Source: Rhodoferax sp. BLA1
GTDB lineage: Bacteria > Pseudomonadota > Gammaproteobacteria > Burkholderiales > Burkholderiaceae_C
Direction of reading: 5' to 3'
DNA length: 64,000 nucleotides
NCBI RefSeq assembly: GCF_013416775.1
Contig: NZ_SZVI01000012.1
Coordinates: 520,240-584,239, forward strand
Under the pieces are notes generated by a model that was given only the letters and a program-made list of their open reading frames with translations, was not told the DNA's origin and ran no database searches. Shown piece after piece: positions 37,113-46,093 of the stretch; position 1 is the first letter of the stretch; every line of letters begins with the position of its first letter. The position numbers and the translations under genes were made by a program.

Positions 37113-38080
37113 TGACAACCGTGTGTGACGACGATGATGACCGTTTCGAGTTTTCTTCCGAAGACCGTGAAATGGAGGCCAGACGGCTAAAAATGTACTC
37201 TGATAAGGCTCTCAAAATTGGGCTGCCTGTTGACCAGATGTTCATCAACCACCCGGCGTTCTCGGACGCCTTGGCGGCGCTGGACCGGATTTTCCAGTTA
37301 TCGACCAAGGTCGACATGCCCCACGGCATGCGTCTGATCGGGTCGTCTGGGACTGGCAAGACGTCCTTGTTGAAGTACTTTCAGCGCTCACTGCCCAAAT
37401 CGTCGCTGTTTGCGGAAGGTCTAGGCGCCATTTATGTGCGTGTACCGATGAATGTGTCCACGCCATACCTGGTCAGCCGATTGCTGCGCATCTACGGCTA
37501 CCCATTCAGGCGGGTCACTTGGGATGCCATGGAGCAGCGCATTACTGTTCTGCTGGAAGCCATTCGGCAAAAGGGCACGCAACTCATCATGTTTGATGAG
37601 GCCCACAACCTGGCACCCATGCCAGGCCGAAAGAAATCTTCACAGGAGGAGGGTACCTCGCCAACGGATTTCATTCGTCTTCTGATGGATGAGGCGCTGA
37701 TTGGCACGGTCTTCTCTGGCATCAACGCCCTGGAGGGGTTTGCTGAGTTGGACCAAGCCTTGGCCAGTCGTGTGGTTGGGTGTCATCGGTTGGATCTGTT
37801 TAAGTACGACGCCACCTGGATTGGTCTGCTCAGAGGATTTGTTCAGCAGTCCAACCAGTTTGATATCCACGTGCTTTTGGAGAAGGAGGTTTCCCTGAAG
37901 CTCTTCAAGGTGACAGAGGGCAACCTTCGCAGCTTGAAGCGGTTGTTGACAGAGATTGTGCTGGTGGCCGTGGACAGTGGAGCCGCGAAAGCGGAGATTT
38001 TCCACATCCAGAAGGCGTACAGCTTGATCTATGGTGCGGCTTCCCTGAAGGAGAACCCATTTGGTCCAGTGTCGGCATAG
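37109..38080 (+). CDS. tnsC: TnsC/TniB-like AAA+ ATPase
   Basis: TnsC is the ATP-dependent regulator that links target selection by TniQ/TnsD with the TnsAB transposase. The 323-aa protein has Walker A GSSGTGKT (78-85), Walker B LIMFDEAHNL and the sensor region further on. An acidic N-terminus (CDDDDDRFEF) is notable. It overlaps tnsB by 4 bp (ATGA) and the first tniQ by 20 bp, so all are one operon. Confidence 0.95.
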   Translation: MMTTVCDDDDDRFEFSSEDREMEARRLKMYSDKALKIGLPVDQMFINHPAFSDALAALDRIFQLSTKVDMPHGMRLIGSSGTGKTSLLKYFQRSLPKSSLFAEGLGAIYVRVPMNVSTPYLVSRLLRIYGYPFRRVTWDAMEQRITVLLEAIRQKGTQLIMFDEAHNLAPMPGRKKSSQEEGTSPTDFIRLLMDEALIGTVFSGINALEGFAELDQALASRVVGCHRLDLFKYDATWIGLLRGFVQQSNQFDIHVLLEKEVSLKLFKVTEGNLRSLKRLLTEIVLVAVDSGAAKAEIFHIQKAYSLIYGAASLKENPFGPVSA

Positions 38081-39026
38081 TTTGCCGGTAGGGTGTTCGG
38101 CGCAGCAGGGTGAGAGCGGAATGGGCTTCCTGCTGCGCTGCGCCACTGCGAACGGGGTGAGCCTGCATGGTCTTCGAGACTTGTGTGGGATTTCCTCTGT
38201 TCGCACGATCTGGAGTTCAGACGCCGCCAGCTTGGCGGGGGTGTTGGCGATCCCTGCCCATGAGCTTCAGGACATCCTGGTTGACAAGCGAAAGCACATG
38301 GATGCCCTGGCCTATCGGGTCGGTGGACAGATCATTCTGCGAACAGAACTGTTGAGGCTCTCCAAGCCACAAGTTTGTGTGGCCTGTGTTCACCGTGACG
38401 GGTATTGCAAGGCTTTGTGGGACTCTCGGCTATACACCGTTTGTCACATACATCGGACCCCCATGGTGGAGCAGTGCAAAGTCTGTGGCAGTCCTTTGCG
38501 CTGGCATCGACCAGCGGTGGATGTTTGCCAATGTGGTGCCTATTTGCAATCCGATCATGATCAGGTTATGCATCCAGACGCTTCGGAAGTATGGGTGGCC
38601 GGTCGCATTGCCAACTATTTTGCGAGTGGCTGTCGGTTTGAGGGAATGTCAGGTGCCCTGCCGACATGGATGGTTGAGCTGTCGCTTGATGGCTTTTTGG
38701 CGTTGATACAGGCCTTCGGCGTGCAGTTGCAGCCTCACCAGAAGGTGGTCAATGCCAGTGTTGCGAAGATGCCTGTGGAATTCTGGCGTGGCGTGTGTTG
38801 TCGCGCAGTTCAGCGGTTATCGGATTACACCGTGTCAAAGGACACCAAGCAGTTGTCCCCCTGGATCTGGGAGGGCGGCCTGGAGAGTTTGGCACTGTCA
38901 TTTGTGCGCCATGCTGACCAGCAAGTCGCCATCAAGCTATTGCGTGATGTATTCGGCATCGAAGTCCTTGCAAGGTTTGGGAGCCAACGAACCGTTCTCT
39001 GCCAGATGCCGTTGTTTGAGGATTAA
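38061..39026 (+). CDS. tniQ: TniQ/TnsD-like target-selection protein 1
   Basis: TniQ-family proteins guide TnsC to a target site. The 321-aa protein starts at TTG 38061 with AGGAG at 38049-38053; starting later at ATG 38121 would cut the conserved LPVGCSAQQGESGMGFLLR block. The zinc-finger region CVACVHRDGYC ... CHIHRTPMVEQCKVCGSPL is visible. The C-terminal part likely gives target specificity. It overlaps tnsC by 20 bp. Confidence 0.88.
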   Translation: MVQCRHSLPVGCSAQQGESGMGFLLRCATANGVSLHGLRDLCGISSVRTIWSSDAASLAGVLAIPAHELQDILVDKRKHMDALAYRVGGQIILRTELLRLSKPQVCVACVHRDGYCKALWDSRLYTVCHIHRTPMVEQCKVCGSPLRWHRPAVDVCQCGAYLQSDHDQVMHPDASEVWVAGRIANYFASGCRFEGMSGALPTWMVELSLDGFLALIQAFGVQLQPHQKVVNASVAKMPVEFWRGVCCRAVQRLSDYTVSKDTKQLSPWIWEGGLESLALSFVRHADQQVAIKLLRDVFGIEVLARFGSQRTVLCQMPLFED

Positions 39027-39029
39027 AGA

Positions 39030-39794
39030 GTGGAGTCGCAACAAAGGTTGTATGCCGTGCCAGCACCCATGTCGTTGGAGCTACCGTCGTCCTGGTTGCC
39101 TAGAGTGGCGCTGAGTCAGGGGGAGTCATTGAACGGGGTGAAGCGCTTCTTGGGATTTTCTAGACAACCGGATGTCGATCTTGACTTCCTGGCGATGGAG
39201 CCTGCTCGTGTTGCCGAGTTGTCTGGCCTTGACGGCGGGGTTTTTGATGAAGCTGCGCGTGTTTTGAGATATGCCCATTCGTTGGAAATGCGCAATCCCA
39301 TTTTTCTCCAAGAAGGGTCAGCGCCAAGATATCGCTTTTGTATGGAGTGCCTGAAGGGATGCAGAACGCCATATTTCCCGCTTCATTGGCGGATCGACGC
39401 TTATAGGGTTTGTGCGGTTCACCGATGTCTGATGGAGGAAAACTGTCCGCACTGCGGGGCCATGGTATGCCCCCTCCAAGACTGGGCCACGTGTGGTGTA
39501 CGTCGTGGTAGTCACACGTTTGCCAGCCAGTGCCTTCAGTGTTCCAAATTTCTGTGGCGTGGTGTGCCATTAAAAATTGACGCTATCCCAAAACGGGTAT
39601 TTGCACGCAAGGAGAGACTGCGCTTAATGAATGGGGGAGTCTTTGTCGCATCGATCCTGACGGGGAGATGTTTAATGCCTTTTTCTGGTGATACGGACGC
39701 ACGCATCTCTTTGCCTCAACTGGAGAGGCAAGGGATGTTCGCGTTGGGTTTGAAGTCTCGAGTTGATCATTTGCGACAGAAAATGGGGGCGTAG
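39030..39794 (+). CDS. tniQ: TniQ-like target-selection protein 2
   Basis: The 254-aa protein is a second TniQ-type product: N-terminal LSQGESLNGVKRFLG, then zinc ligands CMECLKGCRTPYFPLHWRID, CAVHRCLMEENCPHCGAMVC and CLQCSKFLW. It starts at GTG 39030 with GAGG upstream, 3 bp after tniQ 1. The five-gene order TnsA-TnsB-TnsC-TniQ-TniQ recalls the tniCABDE module of Tn6022/AbaR-type elements (general knowledge). It ends the clear transposition operon. Confidence 0.85.
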   Translation: MESQQRLYAVPAPMSLELPSSWLPRVALSQGESLNGVKRFLGFSRQPDVDLDFLAMEPARVAELSGLDGGVFDEAARVLRYAHSLEMRNPIFLQEGSAPRYRFCMECLKGCRTPYFPLHWRIDAYRVCAVHRCLMEENCPHCGAMVCPLQDWATCGVRRGSHTFASQCLQCSKFLWRGVPLKIDAIPKRVFARKERLRLMNGGVFVASILTGRCLMPFSGDTDARISLPQLERQGMFALGLKSRVDHLRQKMGA

Positions 39795-39945
39795 ATGCCT
39801 ACGCTGGATGCATCGGAGGGATGCATCACTGTTAACTTTGTGAGTTCGCAGTCTTGCCATTCACAATCAATGACGGCTCAGGCGGTTTTCAACTCCAAAC
39901 CCTGAGTACCGGAGATCGTTTTGTAACCAACGCTAAGGTGCACCA

Positions 39946-40335
39946 ATGGAAGAGCTTGTTCGCCGTGAAATTTATGGCCCCCAAGGTGCTCAGCAAATCG
40001 AAGACATGGGCTCCATTGCGGTGTCGATTGCCAACCGCTGGCAACAAGGCTGGCCAGAGCGTGTTAAGTCCCTGATCGAGGCCCGTATCTATCTGGTCAA
40101 CTTGGATGCCCAGATCGAACGGGAATTAGAGGCGAGTGCCGGTGCTGTGGATCTCCAGATCCTCACACAAGAGCCACCGATCTGGCAGCCAACAAAACAA
40201 AGCGACGTCACGTTCCTTGATGACAATGCGATCTGGCCGCTGCCACTGTTTGTGACCTATCAAGGACCACGCACAGAAGAACAGATGGTCATCGAAACCG
40301 CCATGCGCAGACACCAAGCGGCCTTTACCTGGTAA
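39946..40335 (+). CDS. Hypothetical protein downstream of the Tn7-like module
   Basis: The 129-aa protein is helical in its N-terminal two thirds (RVKSLIEARIYLVNLDAQIE) with no recognised domain. AAGGTG lies upstream of the ATG. It is followed 5 bp later by a 55-codon frame, and then by an exonuclease gene, all on the same strand, probably one cargo operon. Confidence 0.6.
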   Translation: MEELVRREIYGPQGAQQIEDMGSIAVSIANRWQQGWPERVKSLIEARIYLVNLDAQIERELEASAGAVDLQILTQEPPIWQPTKQSDVTFLDDNAIWPLPLFVTYQGPRTEEQMVIETAMRRHQAAFTW

Positions 40336-40340
40336 CAGAA

Positions 40341-40508
40341 ATGAACAAACCCGAAATTAAACCGATGGAGCGCCGCGTGCGTGAGCTGGTGTTGCTCAAC
40401 CCTTGGACTTCGACTCTGTACATCTACCGCCTGGACACAACGGGCTTGCATTTGCTGCGAAAGTTGGGGCCGGTTAGTGTTGAGACGGTTGAGCGCAATG
40501 GTCGGTGA
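40341..40508 (+). CDS. 55-aa hypothetical protein
   Basis: The frame begins MNKPEIKPMERRVRELVLLN and includes NPWTSTLYIYRLDTTGLHLL. It starts 5 bp after the preceding gene and 27 bp before the exonuclease gene. Basic, no known family. Position and codon pattern support it more than a chance frame would. Confidence 0.45.
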   Translation: MNKPEIKPMERRVRELVLLNPWTSTLYIYRLDTTGLHLLRKLGPVSVETVERNGR

Positions 40509-40535
40509 CGACCAAGTTTTGAGACTGCGGATGCC

Positions 40536-41048
40536 ATGCTGGTTTTTTTGGATACGGAATTCACCGATTTTGCAAAACACGATCTGATTAGCCTCGCGCT
40601 GGTGGCCGACGACGGGAAGGAGTTTTACGCCGAGCGAACGGACTTCAAACAGGACGAATGCAGCGACTTTGTGCGCAAAGAAGTTTTGCCAGTGCTGCAC
40701 CGTGTCTCCGGTGCTTCCTGCGACCGCCTACAACTCACAAGGCGGCTGCACGAGTGGTTTGGAAAACTGCCGGAACCTGCCACGCTCATCTTTGACTTTG
40801 AAGGGGACTGGCTGCTTTTGGTGTCGACCTTGCTGGACGTGACCCACAAGAAGCTACCGCCCAACGTGGGGGACAAACTCCACTTGGACAGGCGCACCAT
40901 CGCGCATCCTGTGTTTGACCAGGCAAAGAATGCTACCTATACCCCGCAGTGGCCACCTCACCACGCCCTGGCTGACGCACGTGCGCTGATGGCCGGGTAC
41001 CACGCCTGGAAGGCCTTCATGGAGCCGATCAAGAGGATTCAAACATGA
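40536..41048 (+). CDS. DEDD-type 3'-5' exonuclease
   Basis: The 170-aa protein has exonuclease motif I FLDTEFTDF, motif II around FDFEGDWLLL, and motif III HHALADARALM with catalytic His and Asp. It is a small RNase T/D-like nuclease; substrate (RNA or DNA) unknown. Its stop overlaps the ATG of a truncated HAD frame by 4 bp, a coupling seen in intact exonuclease-HAD pairs. Confidence 0.8.
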   Translation: MLVFLDTEFTDFAKHDLISLALVADDGKEFYAERTDFKQDECSDFVRKEVLPVLHRVSGASCDRLQLTRRLHEWFGKLPEPATLIFDFEGDWLLLVSTLLDVTHKKLPPNVGDKLHLDRRTIAHPVFDQAKNATYTPQWPPHHALADARALMAGYHAWKAFMEPIKRIQT

Positions 41049-41170
41049 TCCTCTTTCTGGACTTTGATGGTGTCACTCACCCTGAGCCCTATCCCCAGGA
41101 ATCGGCATTCAATCAACTGGCGCGTGCCAATGCCTTGGTGATGTGCTCAAGAATGAGTACATCGGGTTGA
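41045..41170 (+). pseudogene. Truncated HAD-domain gene
   Basis: The frame begins MILFLDFDGVTHPEPYPQES, a HAD motif I with DFDG, but ends after 41 residues, within unrelated sequence from about 41140. The rest of the domain is missing, so the cargo operon has been cut here. The breakpoint coincides with the 3' end of the opposing gene at 41113. Confidence 0.7.
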
Positions 41171-41484
41171 TCACGATGTTTTGACGTAGCCCGAATAATC
41201 TCAAGCCGCTGCTCTGTAGGTAGCACGCAGGACACTGGCGATGCCTGGCGTAGCTGGTTGCCGCGCTCACTGGTTGATAGCGCTAAATCCCAATCCCGTT
41301 CTCGCAGTATCCGCACCCATTCGTCGCGTAGCGGCTTGGAGCGTGCGCTGACATGGGTATCCCACCGTGCCAATCTATCCAGTGCTTGCTGGATCAGCGA
41401 TTCGTCAGTCCGCATCAGTCCAATTGCCGCAGCTTGCAGCGCGAGGCTTCGGGCGTCTTGTTCCTGATGGTGCATGTCCGCCAT
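41113..41484 (-). CDS. Hypothetical protein, possibly 3'-altered at a junction
   Basis: The 123-aa protein (HHQEQDARSLALQAAAIGLM and ARWDTHVSARSKPLRDEWVR) is soluble and helical, with no domain recognised. Its last ~20 codons overlap the truncated HAD frame and may be junction sequence. The following region to 41765 has no gene. Confidence 0.55.
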   Translation of the reverse strand: MADMHHQEQDARSLALQAAAIGLMRTDESLIQQALDRLARWDTHVSARSKPLRDEWVRILRERDWDLALSTSERGNQLRQASPVSCVLPTEQRLEIIRATSKHRDQPDVLILEHITKALARAS

Positions 41485-41765
41485 TTTGCGTCAGATGTGC
41501 AGCGTTCCGCTCGAAGTGCCCGTTAGCCTAACTGGATAATTGGACTGACTGAAGCTGCAGCCGACCCAAAGCAGAACTTGCATGGTTCGGATAAATTGCC
41601 TGATACCGGTCATTCAGGAGTGGCCCAGCAGGCGGTTACGATAAAGAGTCGGAATGCAGCGATTACTGTCGTTGGACAACGACAGTTGGAGAGCGGCTCC
41701 CGAACCGTTTTAGACACTGGGAGAACTGGTGACTGACGCCTCCACTATGGCCCCGATATCCACCC
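41485..41765. other. Intergenic region before the DUF262 pair
   Basis: About 280 bp with no gene. It holds a TTGTCGTTG / CAACGACAG inverted pair near 41670-41690 and GGTTACGATAAAGAGTCGG, which resembles a string near 49386 (GGCTACGATAGACAGCCG). These look like remnants of a common dispersed repeat. Confidence 0.4.
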
Positions 41766-43952
41766 TTAGGTCTTTGGTTCTGTGAAGCCGTACGAGTCCA
41801 TAAATCCGACGAGTGTGACCGGAAAAGGCACTTGTCCCGAAGGATTCGAACAGCTCCACGATCCAGAACCGTAGGTGACTCGCAGGTCCTGTGCATCAAT
41901 TTGAACGATCAGACCCGGCAGAGTCTCGTCGTACGTCTCCTCATAGCGGTATCGAAGTCCTGGCAAGACATCCTTCGAACGTGTCTGCAGTGCCCAGTAA
42001 AGCGCGTAGCTGCGCAGCTCCGCGTGATATCCAGACAGCCGCTTGCGCGAAACCAGGTAGATATCATCCGACGCACCTCGGTGTACGAGACGCTCCTTGC
42101 AGTAGTCTATGAGGTGGGGCTCGGCGATAACGTACCGACGCCAATCCGTACAAGTCGCCGCGCCAATTAGCACCCTGAGCGAACTACGCGCGTCGCCATC
42201 CACGCGATCCAGCAGCGACCTGAAGGATGGTCGTCCGACAACCCTGAACCAGTTTTCAGATCTCTCGCGGTATGTGCCGCCGTCTGCGTTGCAGAAGGAG
42301 AACTTGGAAGCTCCGCGCTCGATGAGGTAGTCCTCGATGGACAGCATCGCCCGTTCGAGCAGGTGCTCGGCCGAAGCGCGGATGCCTTCATCAAGCACGG
42401 CTCGAGCGCGTTGCGCGTAACGGACAAATGCATCGCGGTCGAGGGGCTCTTCGGGTGCGCCGCTGAAGTCAAGCAGAAAGCCGATCCTTCCTTGGAGATA
42501 TGGGTGTGACTCGGCTTCGGTGAAGAGCGACTCTCGCGTCGGATCCTCGACGATCAGGCGGGCCTTTCGGATTTCCTCCTTCGCCTGTTCCATGCCGAAT
42601 CCAGGGATGGCGTCAGCCTTCGACAGCGCGTAGTAGAGATCGCCCGCCTGAGAGGCTAGCGCTTGCACGCCCCTGATGGTGGTGCTCGCCGTGTACACCT
42701 CATCGATGCGATGGTTGGCAAGCAGGTTCGAGATCACGCGATCCCACCTCGCCCTCTCAGCCTCCAAGTTGGGCCTATCGGACTTCACCGCGTCACTATT
42801 TGCCCAGGCAACGACGCTGAATAGGCGAACCAAGTCGGCATAGTCGCTCGTGGGGGCCAGGGCTCGCTCAAGGGTCTTGATGTCTGCTGGGGAGTTGGGC
42901 CTTGAGAGATGCTCCAGGACGATCGATATGACCCGGACCGCTGATACGGCGAATGCACCCTGCGCCTCTAGCTCGCGAAGGGGGATGTATCCGCGAGCCT
43001 GGCGCAGCTTCTGAAGCCAATCGACCACGGCCCTCGGGGCCGAGTATCCGCGTTCAAGCCGGATGCAGGCATCGAAGAACGCCATCACGTACATGAATCG
43101 CAGGTATAGGTCATCGACGGCGGACGCCACGGCCGCGCTATTCTGCTTCGGGGCAAGCCGCCAGAAGAGGTCCATCCACTTCTGGTCCAGCGCAAGGTCA
43201 AAGTCCTTGGACCACGGCTCATTGGTCACGCGCCCAACGAGCCACGCCTTGAAGTTCTCGAACGGCGTCAGCGGCTTGCCGCGGGCGTTCATCTTAATGT
43301 ATAGGTCGTCCGTCAGGCCAAAGCGTTCCAAGTCGAGGAAATGGAAGGTGACCGGTGGCCGCTCCTCGTCAATAAGGCGCGGGTAGACGCCCTTGGTGAT
43401 GCCGAACCGGCTGGCAATTGCGTCGAGCGTGGTCATGCACGCCTTCACCGTGGGGTCGCTGCGCCAGGACAGGAAGAACCAGTTGCTGTCGATCAAGACG
43501 GCAGACAGCTTGCCGCTCCACTCGCTGCCCCCGGACGGTAGGTCAACCACGGCATTCGCCAATGTGTCGAAGAACTCCAGGGAACTTGGTCGCGTTGCAT
43601 AGGTGAACCTCGAGCGCCCGCGCTTGGTCCACCGCGCCCTAAAGTCCTCCAACTGCCCTTCGCACATCGCGACGTACCAATGCAACAGGAAGAGGGTTGT
43701 GAGCCGCTGTTGTCCGTCGAGTAGAGAGAGCACCTTGCCGCCATCGTCATCGAAGGTCCCATAGATGAAGTCAAGGTCAAGCGATTGCCCGGACTCACCC
43801 AGCAACGCGCTGCGGAGCGAAACCAGGAACGCATCGAGGACATCGGCGGACTGTTTGCGACCCTGAGCATAGTCGCGTTGGATGATCGGAATCTCGATCG
43901 CATCAATGGCCGAAAATAGCGTAGCGAACGAGTGTTGGTGTGCCTGGCTCAT
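41766..43952 (-). CDS. DUF262-domain protein, first of a pair
   Basis: The 728-aa protein has a GmrSD-type DUF262 domain: IPIIQRDYAQGR at 21-32 and LLDGQQRLTTLFLL at about 78-90, the proposed nucleotide-binding motif. The long C-terminal part has no HNH motif that I can see. It overlaps its partner by 4 bp. DUF262 proteins occur in type IV restriction (GmrSD) and in phosphorothioate-linked defence (SspE). Here two DUF262 proteins are paired, with only one carrying a nuclease domain. Antiviral function is an inference. Confidence 0.85.
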   Translation of the reverse strand: MSQAHQHSFATLFSAIDAIEIPIIQRDYAQGRKQSADVLDAFLVSLRSALLGESGQSLDLDFIYGTFDDDGGKVLSLLDGQQRLTTLFLLHWYVAMCEGQLEDFRARWTKRGRSRFTYATRPSSLEFFDTLANAVVDLPSGGSEWSGKLSAVLIDSNWFFLSWRSDPTVKACMTTLDAIASRFGITKGVYPRLIDEERPPVTFHFLDLERFGLTDDLYIKMNARGKPLTPFENFKAWLVGRVTNEPWSKDFDLALDQKWMDLFWRLAPKQNSAAVASAVDDLYLRFMYVMAFFDACIRLERGYSAPRAVVDWLQKLRQARGYIPLRELEAQGAFAVSAVRVISIVLEHLSRPNSPADIKTLERALAPTSDYADLVRLFSVVAWANSDAVKSDRPNLEAERARWDRVISNLLANHRIDEVYTASTTIRGVQALASQAGDLYYALSKADAIPGFGMEQAKEEIRKARLIVEDPTRESLFTEAESHPYLQGRIGFLLDFSGAPEEPLDRDAFVRYAQRARAVLDEGIRASAEHLLERAMLSIEDYLIERGASKFSFCNADGGTYRERSENWFRVVGRPSFRSLLDRVDGDARSSLRVLIGAATCTDWRRYVIAEPHLIDYCKERLVHRGASDDIYLVSRKRLSGYHAELRSYALYWALQTRSKDVLPGLRYRYEETYDETLPGLIVQIDAQDLRVTYGSGSWSCSNPSGQVPFPVTLVGFMDSYGFTEPKT

Positions 43953-45721
43953 GCTGCGTCTCCGTGCTTCTCGAAGAAGCTGACCAAGGTCGTGACGAGT
44001 GCGTTTTGATGCTCCATGGCATCAGTGCGAGTCCACACGAACATTGCGTCGACCTTGCTGCTGTAGTACTTCAGGAAAGCATTCTTCGTGCACAGGGGAA
44101 CGAAACGTCCCGCCTTATCCAGCGCGATGACACGGCGTCTCTTCATCGGAAAGATGGCATTCCCGTAGCTTCGGTTGGTGCCGGCATCCAGCAATGTCAG
44201 GTTGCCCACGCTGTTGTCGACCTCGACATCAGATCCCGGGTCGTATCGATCAATCACGTCGTTGAACGCAGCCTCGAACGCCACGGAATCAAAAGGCTCT
44301 TGCTCGCGCAGAGCGCTCAAGCGCTCGGGTAGCGCCTGGTCCAATGCGCTGGCTACGCTGCCCGCTGCCGCCTCTGGCTCGGAGAAGTACTCGATGGCTT
44401 GTCCGAGCCATGCCTTTTGCGCATCGACGCGCTGTGGCATGTCCGACTTGACCGATCGAATGTGTTCAAGATCCCACTGCTCACTCTTGAAGTGATCGAA
44501 AGGGAACCACGGTCCGCTGTCTCCCAGTTCCAGAAGCGCAGCGATGTTGAACAGAAGAAGCAGGCGACGAATCGACCTCCCATGCGACTCGTAGTCAAAC
44601 CCGGCGACGCGGTCCTTAACAACGCGAGCCAGCTCCGATCCCGCGACGCGGACGCCTAGGGTTATCCTGAACGCCTCCCCGATGAGCGCCGTCCTGAACG
44701 CAGTCTTGGAACCCGACGTTTGGGCGAGTACGCGGATCTGTGCGACCTTTACGTCTTGGCTCAAAAGGAAGCCGACAACGTGATATAGGAACCGATCCCT
44801 GTACCACTCGTCGAGCTGCAGGAACATTCGCTTCACCGCATTCCACTCAATGGAAACGTCGTCGCGCTTTTCGGCTAGATGCGCGTTGAATGCAAGGAAC
44901 ATGCTATTGATGTCCCAGGGGGTTGCCGCGCGACCAAGTTCCTCGGCCCGGAGTTGCAGGATGAGCTCGATACGGTTCGCCTCCTGCTGGCGATTCGTTA
45001 TGAAGTACCAAAATCCTGGCTCCTGCAGGCGGCGCTCGATGTCATCCCAGTCCTGCGCTATTCTGAGCTGCTGCAACTGCTTGGCCCGCGAGCCATCGCT
45101 GTCGAAGTTGCTGCCCTTGAGAAACAGCGCCTTCACGAGTTCCGAATTTGTCAGCGCGATCTTGCCCACGTTGAGGCGCGTAAAGACCTCGATAGGTCCG
45201 ACTGAGTGGTCTACCTCATACCAAATGACCTTGACTTCGTTCAGGAAGGCACCCTGGATGTAGTTGAGGCGGTTGATCCGGGTCTTGAACCACTCGCGGA
45301 TGGTTTGGTACGCCTGCCAGATGTGGAAGAAGTCGATGTTATCGTCCCGCGCCTTCTCGTTCAGGGACTTCAGGTAGGCTGCGCTGCTCGCCCGGGTCTC
45401 GTAGCTGAGAGAAAATATCTCTGAGCGCTCATCCTCGACGAGGCGGTTGTTGAAGAAGGAGAGTACCAGGAAGATAGTTGTCAGTCGCTGCTGCCCGTCA
45501 ATAAGCTCCCATTGGTCGCCACGCTTTGTCACAACGATCGGCTGAAGGCAGTAGAAGTCCCCCTGCACTGGCTTTGGCCGCTGGGTGAAGGCGGCAACAT
45601 CGTCGAGCAGCTCAGTCACCTGTCTGGAGGTCCAGCGGTACCCGCGCTGATAAGCTGGGATGAAGAACGACTCCGACATCAGCTCGCTTACCGAGCGCAA
45701 TAGAAGATCACCAGTGCTCAT
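43949..45721 (-). CDS. DUF262-DUF1524 protein (GmrSD-like nuclease), second of a pair
   Basis: The 590-aa protein from ATG 45721 (open frame to 45871; this start places the domain at the N-terminus) has DUF262 motifs IPAYQRGYRW at 21-30 and LIDGQQRLTTIF at 74-84. The C-terminal DUF1524 His-Asn-type nuclease motifs are WDLEHIRSV and VGNLTLLDAGTNRSYGNAIF ... KRRRV. GmrSD enzymes cleave modified phage DNA; here the activity would need the partner or act alone. It is the upstream gene of the operon. It lies in a run of defence-like genes. Confidence 0.87.
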   Translation of the reverse strand: MSTGDLLLRSVSELMSESFFIPAYQRGYRWTSRQVTELLDDVAAFTQRPKPVQGDFYCLQPIVVTKRGDQWELIDGQQRLTTIFLVLSFFNNRLVEDERSEIFSLSYETRASSAAYLKSLNEKARDDNIDFFHIWQAYQTIREWFKTRINRLNYIQGAFLNEVKVIWYEVDHSVGPIEVFTRLNVGKIALTNSELVKALFLKGSNFDSDGSRAKQLQQLRIAQDWDDIERRLQEPGFWYFITNRQQEANRIELILQLRAEELGRAATPWDINSMFLAFNAHLAEKRDDVSIEWNAVKRMFLQLDEWYRDRFLYHVVGFLLSQDVKVAQIRVLAQTSGSKTAFRTALIGEAFRITLGVRVAGSELARVVKDRVAGFDYESHGRSIRRLLLLFNIAALLELGDSGPWFPFDHFKSEQWDLEHIRSVKSDMPQRVDAQKAWLGQAIEYFSEPEAAAGSVASALDQALPERLSALREQEPFDSVAFEAAFNDVIDRYDPGSDVEVDNSVGNLTLLDAGTNRSYGNAIFPMKRRRVIALDKAGRFVPLCTKNAFLKYYSSKVDAMFVWTRTDAMEHQNALVTTLVSFFEKHGDAA

Positions 45722-46093
45722 GCATTTCCCAAGTAGTGAGCGGAGCGAACCCGCGCCGCGAGGTGCACTGTCGATCGGCCGGTGCTTCTCCCCTGAGGCA
45801 TTCTGCCACTTGTCGCGCGGCCGACATTGCACTTTGTGGGCATCCATCGTTGATCGTAGCTTTGGAATCATCGGTCCAAAAGATGGTCGACCACACTGCG
45901 CAAGGGGGCACTGGATTTCGCCCCGTTCCCTAGACAGTTTTCAACTTCCAGCGAGACCACAAACCTGATACTCGCCAACGGTGGCAATTGGCCCGAAGTG
46001 ATCTCTTCAGTCGACCCAAAGCGGCTATCCGTCGCGCTGGGCCCACAGCCCCACTGTGGAACACAGTTGGGTTCACCGACAGAAAGGCATCAG

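Noticed and set aside
40381..40587. Alternative frames around the 55-aa gene
   Set aside because: They cross the start of the exonuclease gene and lack supporting motifs.
33496..41765. CRISPR-associated (CAST) version of the Tn7-like element
   Set aside because: No repeat-spacer array and no cas gene were seen near the tns operon.
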